A program made the position numbers and the translations under genes. The notes under the pieces were generated by a model, which was given only the letters and a program-made list of their open reading frames with translations, was not told the DNA's origin and ran no database searches. DNA of 5,987 nt, from contig CAYFJO010000602.1 of the NCBI GenBank assembly GCA_964343305.1, positions 1 through 5,987 on the forward strand. Reading direction: 5' to 3'. Source of the DNA: CAYFJO01 sp964343305 (GTDB taxonomy: Bacteria > Planctomycetota > Planctomycetia > Pirellulales > Pirellulaceae). Below are positions 1 to 5,795 of this stretch, one piece after another. The first letter of the stretch is position 1, and every line of letters starts with the position of its first letter.

Positions 1-667
1 GGCTGAACAGAAAATTGTGGCGGACTTCGCCCAGCATGCGTTCGATCAACTGGAACCGGTCGCCGTGATCGTGACCGGCATTGGCGAGTTCTTCGCTGTT
101 GACCACGTGGCACTCAAAGCAGCGCTTGACAAGCTGATAAATGTTCGCCGAGCGGCAGACGTTGGCGGCATCCAGCTTTGATTGACGTTTCTCGTAGTGC
201 TCCAGTGTTTCTTGCTCGCGACGCGTGCCGAATGCCCCGTACGACGCGTGATAGTTCAACCAGCCGTCTTGGCCGCCGGATGCACCGTGACATGCCTCAC
301 AGGAAACTCCGGCGACGACACCAACGTGGCCCGATGGTTTGACTTGCGGGGTCGCATGGCACTCGGTGCACAGCGAGTTGCGGGCGATGTCCGCCGGGCG
401 GATGCCGAGCTTGCCGGCGTACTCACGCGCGGAATTGGCCGTGCGCAAAAGATCGAAGGCGCGCGTTGCGTGCTTGGTCACGAGCCACGATTGGACTTCC
501 ATCTTGTGACAGTCGATGCATTTCTCGTGGCCTTCGACTTTCGCGGGATCGATCGGCGAACTTGCTTTGGAGCGGGCGGGCAGCTTCTCCTGAGCCGATC
601 CGCAGATGAGTCCGAAACCGGCCAGCATTACGATCGGCAGCACGAAACTCACTAGAGCGTATTTCAA
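1..667 (-). CDS. Secreted tetraheme c-type cytochrome, cytochrome c554-like (cytochrome 2; 3' end outside window)
   Basis: I translated this reading frame by hand on the minus strand; it is open from base 793 to the window edge, giving 222 visible residues from the start chosen here. It carries four heme-attachment motifs: CIDCH (residues 50-54), CTECH (100-104), CEACH (123-127) and CFECH (183-187), plus conserved extra histidines (AGHDHG, GEVRHNFL) that could be axial ligands. Residues 1-25 form a signal peptide (MKYALVSFVLPIVML, then a GSA|QE cleavage site), so the protein is periplasmic. The start is uncertain. The TTG at 667 gives the best signal peptide (a Lys in the n-region), GTG at 652 and ATG at 628 are alternatives, and none has a clear Shine-Dalgarno. 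It aligns along its whole length with the upstream cytochrome (shared SCExCHG, GGxDGW, AGH, GEVRHNFL), so the two are tandem paralogs. Family knowledge suggests electron transfer; the substrate is unknown. Confidence 0.88.
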   Translation of the reverse strand, partial: MKYALVSFVLPIVMLAGFGLICGSAQEKLPARSKASSPIDPAKVEGHEKCIDCHKMEVQSWLVTKHATRAFDLLRTANSAREYAGKLGIRPADIARNSLCTECHATPQVKPSGHVGVVAGVSCEACHGASGGQDGWLNYHASYGAFGTRREQETLEHYEKRQSKLDAANVCRSANIYQLVKRCFECHVVNSEELANAGHDHGDRFQLIERMLGEVRHNFLFS

Positions 668-765
668 AACCGTAGCTGCACTCGCCAGAGGGCGGACAAA
701 CGTCGAAAAAAACCGCGTTCTGGCGAACGCAGCTACGACGAAAACAGGTTTTGAAATGCGCTCTA
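653..765. repeat. BIME-like inverted repeat (pair of GTAG REP units) inside a longer terminal inverted repeat
   Basis: The outer arms 653-671 and 747-765 are 19-base inverted repeats (TAGAGCGTATTTCAAAACC against its complement) with one G-T wobble. Inside lie two inverted REP-like units. The plus-strand unit is GTAG at 672-675, CT, then a hairpin GCACTC-GCCA-GAGGGC (678-693, one mismatch). The minus-strand unit is GTAG (736-733), CT, then a perfect GCGTTC-GCCA-GAACGC hairpin (730-715). The element fills most of the gap between the two cytochrome genes and overlaps the likely start of the downstream one. GTAG followed by a hairpin is the known layout of REP sequences recognised by RAYT transposases; assignment to that class is my inference. 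No transposase gene is in the window. Confidence 0.8.
706..732 (-). terminator. Possible intrinsic terminator/attenuator between the two cytochrome genes
   Basis: Read on the minus strand, an 8-bp stem (CTGCGTTC / GAACGCGG, with one T-G pair) with a GCCA tetraloop is followed directly by seven T residues (complement of A706-A712). It lies about 60 bases after the stop codon of cytochrome 1 and before the start of cytochrome 2. It is also the right-hand REP unit of the repeat element, so the terminator-like form may be incidental. If active it would end or attenuate transcripts before cytochrome 2. Confidence 0.45.
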
Positions 766-793
766 AGAAATGTTTGGTCAAAGCACTTCCTTG

Positions 794-1903
794 TCAGCCT
801 TGGTGGGGTTCGCCCTTGGCTTTTGACGGAACGTCGATTGAATCGGGCAGCTTGCTGCCATCCTTCTGTGCGGCCGCAAACGCCTTGGCCGCTTTGGCAA
901 CGGCCGCCGCCGCGGCCGTGTAGAGTCTTTGATCGCCGTCCGTGATTTCGCGAAGTGAACTCTTATCCATATCATCGACGATTACCAGCACGGGCTTGAG
1001 GTCATCGAACTCCAGGTCTTCCAATTCGTCCTTAACATCCAGGATCCGGTCGTTGGCTTCGTCGCCCATTGTTCCTCGTTTCGTGGAAGATGCCATCGAC
1101 CGGCATCGCAAACTCACTTCCAAATCAGCGAGTTGGCCGACGACGAACATCAAACGCTTGCGGGCTTCGACCGTGCGTCCCTCGCCGTTTCGATGCGCGT
1201 CCAGCCAATTGGTCGGCGACTCGGCGTTCTTTGACCGGTCTAGCAGAAAGTTGTGCCGCACTTCGCCTTGCGACCATTCGACAAATTCGAAACGCGTGCT
1301 GATCGGGTGCCCAGCTGCGACCAATTTCTCGTTGGGTACCAAGTGACAGTTCAGACAGTTTTGTGCGATCTCGAACGCGTCCGCCGAGCGATTGAGTCCG
1401 GCGGCCTTGCAGGCCGCGTCGCGTGATGCCCGATGCTCGGCCGTTTCCTTGAGCCGGTCCATCATCAAGTCGGCCATTTTGGTGTTGCGATCGACCTTGC
1501 GACCAACTCCAAATTGAAAATGGTGGCGAAACCAACCGTCCTTCCCGCCAGCTCCACCGTGACAGGACTCACACGAATTCCCTTGGTTGATGATGAATTC
1601 ATCACCCCGTTTGATTTGCGTTCCGTGGCATTGCGTACAGGCCGAGTTGCCCTTCAGATTGGTGACTCCGAGGGCCTTGGCGAACCCGGCAGCCTTGGGG
1701 TGGTCCAACAGTTTCCAAGCATTGAGATTGTGCGACGAGTGTTCCCAGGCGTCGAATTCTGACTGATGACAAATCTTGCAATAGTCACGCCCCACAACGA
1801 TTTCGGGGGCAGACGTTTGCTGCCCAGCGACTGGTCCACAGAATATCGCGGAGACAGCGAACATGCTCAGGGTCAAAGCAAATCGACGAACGGCTTGGCT
1901 CAT
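794..1903 (-). CDS. Secreted tetraheme c-type cytochrome, cytochrome c554-like (cytochrome 1)
   Basis: This is a 369-residue periplasmic cytochrome. The ATG at 1903 is preferred over the GTG at 1912 because AGGAG (1916-1912) sits 8 bases upstream of it, and it gives a clean signal peptide: MSQAVRR, a hydrophobic core to about residue 24, then probable cleavage at VAG|QQ. Four CxxCH heme sites are present: CKICH (42-46), CTQCH (89-93), CESCH (111-115) and CLNCH (183-187). Extra histidines in WEHSSHN, AGHP and GEVRHNFLL may be axial ligands. The motif order resembles the cytochrome c554 family; Nitrosomonas c554 carries electrons from hydroxylamine oxidoreductase, but no such enzyme is seen here. 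After about residue 225 the protein has a heme-free tail of roughly 140 residues with an acidic segment (DVKDELEDLEFDD) and an Ala-rich helix (TAAAAAVAKAAKAFAAA), possibly for partner contact. It lies 36 bases after the reductase stop, so the two are probably cotranscribed. Confidence 0.93.
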   Translation of the reverse strand: MSQAVRRFALTLSMFAVSAIFCGPVAGQQTSAPEIVVGRDYCKICHQSEFDAWEHSSHNLNAWKLLDHPKAAGFAKALGVTNLKGNSACTQCHGTQIKRGDEFIINQGNSCESCHGGAGGKDGWFRHHFQFGVGRKVDRNTKMADLMMDRLKETAEHRASRDAACKAAGLNRSADAFEIAQNCLNCHLVPNEKLVAAGHPISTRFEFVEWSQGEVRHNFLLDRSKNAESPTNWLDAHRNGEGRTVEARKRLMFVVGQLADLEVSLRCRSMASSTKRGTMGDEANDRILDVKDELEDLEFDDLKPVLVIVDDMDKSSLREITDGDQRLYTAAAAAVAKAAKAFAAAQKDGSKLPDSIDVPSKAKGEPHQG

Positions 1904-1911
1904 GTGGTTCA

Positions 1912-1916
1912 CTCCT
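1912..1916 (-). promoter_or_regulatory. Ribosome binding site that decides the start of cytochrome 1
   Basis: CTCCT on the plus strand reads AGGAG on the minus strand. It is 8 bases from the ATG at 1903 but overlaps the GTG at 1912, so it supports the shorter ATG start. It is the clearest Shine-Dalgarno in the window. Confidence 0.75.
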
Positions 1917-1939
1917 AAGTTGATTTTAATCTAGTGCAT

Positions 1940-3199
1940 TTACGCATCAAGCACGACATCGCCGTCCGGTGCGGCGATGCAGGTCAAGCAACTGCCGTCC
2001 TCCAAATCCGCACCGTGTTCGGTCACGTAGGTAACTTGCCCAGATTTCACGGCCACAACACACGTTCCACAGTTTCCCGCACGACAACCAGAATCGATGT
2101 TCACACCTTTTGCATTGGCAAAATCGAGCAGGTTTTCCGACGATGGCTCCCAGGCACATTCAACGCCGGATTTGGCGAACGTGACTTGGCAAGCAACCGC
2201 GGTGTCTTGATCCGGCTTGGGTTGGTGAAACGCTTTGCTGACGGTTGCCGGGCCGAACGCTTCGGTCAAGATCGCATTCTCCGCAACGCCCCATTCAATC
2301 AATTGCTGGTTCAACGTTTCCATCATACCGGGTGTCCCGCAAAGATAGAACTCATAGTTGGTCGATGGCAAATAACTCTTCACCAATTCAATGGTGACCC
2401 GGCCCGTATTGTGAAACTCACTTCCTTCGCCGGACATGTCCTCCGGCGCGGGCTGGCTGTAGCTGACGATCAATCGAAGATTCGCGTGGTTCTCGACCAG
2501 CTTTTCAAGCTCCTCCCTGAAGGCATGGGACGCTCGATCACGAACGCCGTAAAAAATCAGCAATTCGCGGCCAGAACCGCACTCGGCAACCGTCTTGACC
2601 ATGCTCAAGATGGGCGTGATCCCAACGCCCCCCGCGATTAACACGGCCGGTCGTTCCCTTTGCGGGTCAAGATAAAAATGTCCGCGAGGTGCTTGGACGT
2701 CAACGATCGCTCCCTCGTCCAACTGTTCGTGGAAAAAATTTGACACGAGTCCGGGCGGTGCCAGCGGCGCATCGCGTGGCGGCATGACACGTTTGATGGT
2801 GACGCGGTAACATTTCGAATCGTGACAATCCGACAGTGAATAACAACGAACAACCGGTTTGTCGCGGCCAGGGACTTTCAATCGAAACGTCAGATATTGG
2901 CCCGCTTTGAAACGAGCTAGCGCTTTGCCGTCGTGCGGCTCCAAGTAAAATGAGACGATTCCCTCAGCTTCGGCGATCTTGCGCACGATCTCGAATTTGC
3001 GATAGCCGTTCCAGGCCAATCCCGAAGTTTCGCGCTGTCGCCGAGCCACGTTGATTCGTTCGTTCAACAATTGCAACGAGAGTGCGTCGCGCTCGCGTTG
3101 TGAGGCCGCGCGTTGGAGGCTCGAAACCGTGTAAACGCCAAGCCGCAAGACCACCAGGCCGACCGCCACGATTCCTAATGGCAAAACAATTACTTCCAC
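1940..3199 (-). CDS. Membrane-anchored flavohemoglobin-type FAD/NAD(P)H reductase fused to a C-terminal 2Fe-2S ferredoxin
   Basis: This is a 419-residue protein starting at GTG. Residues about 3-20 (VIVLPLGIVAVGLVVL) form one membrane segment followed by a basic, probably helical stretch (R30, R35, R37, RR53-54). By the positive-inside rule this places the enzyme in the cytoplasm. Residues about 65-180 are the FAD-binding barrel, with RCYSLSD at 118-124. Residues about 183-318 are the NAD(P) domain, with AGGVGITP (189-196) and LCGTPGMM (286-293). The segments RVTIKR, VSNFFHE, VDVQAPRGHFYL and FHNTGRVT closely recall the Hmp flavohemoglobin reductase half, but there is no globin domain. Residues about 335-419 are a plant-type 2Fe-2S domain with C372, C377, C380 and C407 (C404 is extra). 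The order FAD-NAD-FeS resembles Hcr and phthalate-dioxygenase reductases and differs from NqrF, where the ferredoxin comes first. It is first in the leftward operon with the two cytochromes. The electron acceptor is unknown. A GGGGG run 8 bases upstream may serve as a weak ribosome site. Confidence 0.92.
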   Translation of the reverse strand: MEVIVLPLGIVAVGLVVLRLGVYTVSSLQRAASQRERDALSLQLLNERINVARRQRETSGLAWNGYRKFEIVRKIAEAEGIVSFYLEPHDGKALARFKAGQYLTFRLKVPGRDKPVVRCYSLSDCHDSKCYRVTIKRVMPPRDAPLAPPGLVSNFFHEQLDEGAIVDVQAPRGHFYLDPQRERPAVLIAGGVGITPILSMVKTVAECGSGRELLIFYGVRDRASHAFREELEKLVENHANLRLIVSYSQPAPEDMSGEGSEFHNTGRVTIELVKSYLPSTNYEFYLCGTPGMMETLNQQLIEWGVAENAILTEAFGPATVSKAFHQPKPDQDTAVACQVTFAKSGVECAWEPSSENLLDFANAKGVNIDSGCRAGNCGTCVVAVKSGQVTYVTEHGADLEDGSCLTCIAAPDGDVVLDA

Positions 3200-3224
3200 G
3201 CAAAAAACCCCCGCGGGTTATAAT

Positions 3225-3334
3225 GGCGATCGGTCAGAAGGAAGATACCGTAGTGGGATTCGCCAGAATTCCCTGAGCACAAGGAATTCTGGCGAATTCC
3301 ACTACGTCCGGTGTGAACTCATTGACCGATCGCC
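3225..3334. repeat. BIME-like element: two inverted GTAG REP units nested in an outer inverted repeat
   Basis: The inner arms 3249-3272 and 3283-3306 are 24-base inverted repeats with a single G-T mismatch and a 10-base loop. Each arm is itself a REP-like unit, GTAG-T-GGAATTC-GCCA-GAATTCC (left GTAG at 3250-3253, right CTAC at 3302-3305), so either arm can fold alone or the two can fold together. A further perfect 12-base inverted repeat, GGCGATCGGTCA (3225-3236) against 3323-3334, frames the element. It lies just upstream of the reductase start, between divergently transcribed genes. The hairpin core TTC-GCCA-GAA is shared with the element at 653-765. Confidence 0.8.
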
Positions 3335-3536
3335 TAATGGTGCCGATGCTGGATTTGCCAACGCAGCGGCGGATAGCACAATTGCCCTGATTTTACATAG
3401 CAAACCGTGCCGTTTACTAGCCGACAAGGCGATTTGCGAATAAAACTCGGAGGGGTGCTGTGGAATCGCCGCCAGGAATGGAGTTTACATCTTGGCCCAG
3501 AGAATTGTGGTGGTTTTAGTTTTCCCGCGCGAGTTT
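3307..3536. other. Intergenic stretch without a recognised gene
   Basis: Apart from the end of the outer inverted repeat (to 3334), I see no coding region here with family motifs, no RNA gene and no convincing promoter hexamer pair. The gap between the reductase and kinase start codons (3200-3672) is otherwise taken up by two hairpin elements. The promoters for both divergent transcripts must lie in this gap, but I cannot place them with confidence. Confidence 0.5.
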
Positions 3537-3613
3537 TGTAGGCCGGAACAAGCTGTGCGCAGTTCCGGCATTGATAACTCGCCGGAACTGCGCACAGCTT
3601 GTTCCGGCCTACA
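3537..3613. repeat. Perfect 33-bp inverted repeat, a pair of GTAG REP-like units
   Basis: Arms 3537-3569 and 3581-3613 are perfectly complementary over 33 bases with an 11-base loop (ATTGATAACTC). Each arm begins TGTAG and contains its own hairpin, GCCGGAAC (3542-3549), a 12-base loop and GTTCCGGC (3562-3569). The GTAG foot is shared with the other two elements, but the stem sequence differs, suggesting a second REP subfamily. It ends 59 bases before the kinase ATG. A TTG at 3571 inside its loop extends the kinase frame but is not a credible start. Confidence 0.85.
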
Positions 3614-3672
3614 TTTGGTTGCGGCCAAAGGCTGCGACGTTTGAACATGCGAATCGAAACGATTGGGTTTTG

Positions 3673-5574
3673 ATGAGTCTGAACCATAAAACGAAATTGA
3701 ATGCCGAACCTCGCGACACCCATTGCGAGGACAAATATGCCACGACGAAGAAGTCCGTCGGCTCGGTGTCGCCAACCGTTTTGCTGAACGGGCCCACCGG
3801 ATTTCCCTTTTCGTTTGGACGCTATGAAGTGCTGCAGTTGCTCGGCGAAGGTACGATGGGCGCGGTCTACCTGGCACGCGATACCCGACTGGATCGAAAG
3901 GTCGCCATCAAGATCCCCAAGTTCGACATGGGCAGCATAGAGACGATCGAGCGTTTTCAACGCGAAGCACGCGCGATGGCCACAACGCATCACGCCAATC
4001 TTTGTCCCGTGTACGACGTAGACCAGCACCAAGGCACTCACTTTCTGACCATGGCGTTCATTGATGGACAAACGCTTAACAAGTATCTCGATTCAGGCAA
4101 ACCGATGCCCACAAACCGCGTGGCAAAGCTGGTTCAAAAACTGGCACTTGCCATGCAAGCTGCCCACCAGGCCAACATTGTTCATCGCGACTTGAAGCCG
4201 GCGAACATCATCATCAACAACGACAACGAGCCGGTCATCATGGACTTTGGTCTGGCGCGGCTGCACGGGCAAGATTCCGGTTTGACAGAAGACGGATTGA
4301 TGTTGGGGACGCCAGCTTACATGAGTCCCGAACAAGTGAAAGGTGATCGAGACGAAGTGGGACCTGCCAGCGACATCTACAGCCTTGGCGCGATCATGTA
4401 CGAAATGCTCGCCGGCCGCATTCCGTTTGACGGAACGATGGGCGAAATCCTTGAACAGATCATCACCCATCAGCCCTACTCACTCTCGGCAATCAACGCC
4501 GATGTCGACCGCCAATTGGAGAGTATCTGCTTCAAAGCGCTGTCGAAGGAACCCCGTGATCGATTTTCAACCGGTGGAGAATTTGCGGCCGCGTTGGGTG
4601 AGTTTCTTGGTTCCACCGAGGGCTTCGACAATGCAACCGGCACGAAGGCCTCGCGCAGTCTTGCCAAGGGCCACCACCGGAGTTTGATCGATTTGATTGA
4701 TCGGGTCCGCACGATGTGGACTCGGGGCGAGTATTCGGCGGCCTTGCCCATCCTCGAAGCCATCGCCGCCGTCCAAGATCCCGAAGCGGAGAAGTACACG
4801 TCTTGGGCCCGGCAGGAATTGCCCAGTGTGCGGAAAGCACTGGCATCGTCTTCGAGCGATATGAGCCTCGACATGGACATTTGGAGCGACGACTTTGTCA
4901 GTTCGGCGGCAAGTCCCACGCCCACGTTTGGCTTGCCGGTCGCGCCGGAAAAACCGGAGGAAATGCCCCGCTGGGTACTGTGGCTGATCCCGGTGCCGGC
5001 GGTGGTCATTTTGTTTCTCGTTGTGCTCATCGTCTCTTCGAATCGAACGGCGCCGACTCCATCCGAATCGACAACGAGCGCCGTCGCACCCAGAGTCGAT
5101 CGCAAAGATCCCGCGGAGGTTGCGGAGAATCGCGGTGAAAACGAGTCACCCGATCCCGCCGATCAACCCCCAGATGTCGACACGACGCTCGCGCCGGAAC
5201 CACAACAAGAAATCCAAGACGAAGCAGCGAGCGAAGTCAGCAATGAGCCCGAGTCAACGGAAGCGACCATCGAGCCAACGATCACGACGACACCGAATGA
5301 TGAGCCGTCGCCTGTCGAATCGCCTTCGGGATCAATTACGTCTTCCGAACGTCCCATGCCTGGATCACTGGGGCTACCACCACCGCCAAAGTCAGCCGAC
5401 CAAGTATTGAAACGCCACGATGCGAATGGCGACGATATCTTAACCCTAGAAGAAATCCCGTCTGAGCATCGTCATCATCTCATGCGAGCCGACTCGAATC
5501 GAGATGGAAAACTGACAAAATCGGAACTTGACAAATTCCTTAAGGAATTCCACTCGCAACGTCCACCTCGATGA
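3673..5574 (+). CDS. Transmembrane Ser/Thr protein kinase (Hanks/PknB type) with extracytoplasmic EF-hand pair
   Basis: This is a 633-residue kinase. The catalytic domain spans about residues 50-312. It has a glycine loop GEGTMGAV (58-65), VAIK lysine K80, a likely alpha-C glutamate E98, HRDLKPAN (171-178) with catalytic D173, DFG (191-193), GTPAYMSPE (212-220) and SDIYSLGAIMYEMLAGRIPF, all consistent with an active enzyme. Residues about 335-392 look like a helical, TPR-like pair (RGEYSAALPILEAIA). One membrane helix follows at about 434-455 (WVLWLIPVPAVVILF). Next is a Pro/Glu/Thr-rich acidic linker (about 460-570), then two EF-hand loops, DANGDDILTLEE (583-594) and DSNRDGKLTKSE (607-618), with standard calcium-ligand positions 1, 3, 5, 9 and 12. 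The expected topology puts the kinase inside the cell and the EF-hands outside the cytoplasmic membrane. The ATG is chosen because upstream in-frame codons fall in the hairpin repeat; no strong Shine-Dalgarno is seen. Confidence 0.95.
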   Translation: MSLNHKTKLNAEPRDTHCEDKYATTKKSVGSVSPTVLLNGPTGFPFSFGRYEVLQLLGEGTMGAVYLARDTRLDRKVAIKIPKFDMGSIETIERFQREARAMATTHHANLCPVYDVDQHQGTHFLTMAFIDGQTLNKYLDSGKPMPTNRVAKLVQKLALAMQAAHQANIVHRDLKPANIIINNDNEPVIMDFGLARLHGQDSGLTEDGLMLGTPAYMSPEQVKGDRDEVGPASDIYSLGAIMYEMLAGRIPFDGTMGEILEQIITHQPYSLSAINADVDRQLESICFKALSKEPRDRFSTGGEFAAALGEFLGSTEGFDNATGTKASRSLAKGHHRSLIDLIDRVRTMWTRGEYSAALPILEAIAAVQDPEAEKYTSWARQELPSVRKALASSSSDMSLDMDIWSDDFVSSAASPTPTFGLPVAPEKPEEMPRWVLWLIPVPAVVILFLVVLIVSSNRTAPTPSESTTSAVAPRVDRKDPAEVAENRGENESPDPADQPPDVDTTLAPEPQQEIQDEAASEVSNEPESTEATIEPTITTTPNDEPSPVESPSGSITSSERPMPGSLGLPPPPKSADQVLKRHDANGDDILTLEEIPSEHRHHLMRADSNRDGKLTKSELDKFLKEFHSQRPPR

Positions 5575-5671
5575 TTGATGTGGATGGATCAATTATTCTG
5601 CAATTCGCGGCGATTGCATCATGTTCGTCACGACTGGCAGATGTCCTACCAGCGATGGATCTGATAGAGCA

Positions 5672-5692
5672 GCGCGAGCGCCGAATTTTTTT
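5672..5692 (+). terminator. Weak candidate terminator after the kinase gene
   Basis: A GC-rich short palindrome GCGCGAGCGC (5672-5681) is followed within a few bases by seven T residues (5686-5692), about 100 bases after the kinase stop. The stem is only about 3 bp with a normal loop, so this is a suggestion from the layout rather than a good structure. Confidence 0.25.
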
Positions 5693-5795
5693 GGCACGAA
5701 TCCCGAATCCACATCACAACGGCGCGGCGTTCCAGTCGATGTCTACGTTCTGACAACGGAACGGAAGATGTGTTCTCTGTGAGTATGAGGCTCCG

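Noticed and set aside
182..655. Long plus-strand open frame opposite cytochrome 2.
   Set aside because: It is antisense to a gene with four heme motifs and a signal peptide; its own translation shows no family features.
3219..3224. Perfect TATAAT on the plus strand (TATAAC nearby on the minus strand) as a promoter -10 box.
   Set aside because: On the plus strand there is no -35 at suitable spacing and only a repeat downstream. On the minus strand the leader before the reductase GTG would be about 10 bases.
3460..3519. Nineteen-codon GTG frame preceded by GGAGGGG (3449-3455).
   Set aside because: The Shine-Dalgarno match is good but spacing is only about 4 bases, and the peptide has no recognisable features; not enough to call a gene.
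3647..3673. Eight-codon frame (MRIETIGF) whose TGA overlaps the kinase ATG (TGATG).
   Set aside because: It could be a translational-coupling leader, but it has no ribosome site and a frame this short arises easily by chance.
3334..4071. Minus-strand open frame of 245 codons opposite the start of the kinase.
   Set aside because: It overlaps the glycine loop and N-lobe of the kinase in antisense, crosses the hairpin repeat, and has no recognisable motif.
5534..5549. Perfect 16-base palindrome AATTCCTTAAGGAATT near the end of the kinase gene.
   Set aside because: It encodes part of the KFLKEF helix after the second EF-hand and has no loop or partner sites; coincidence of codon choice is the simplest explanation.
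5571..5753. Small plus-strand open frame of 60 codons whose ATG overlaps the kinase stop (ATGA).
   Set aside because: The overlap is suggestive of coupling, but there is no Shine-Dalgarno of its own, no recognisable domain, and the composition looks like non-coding sequence.
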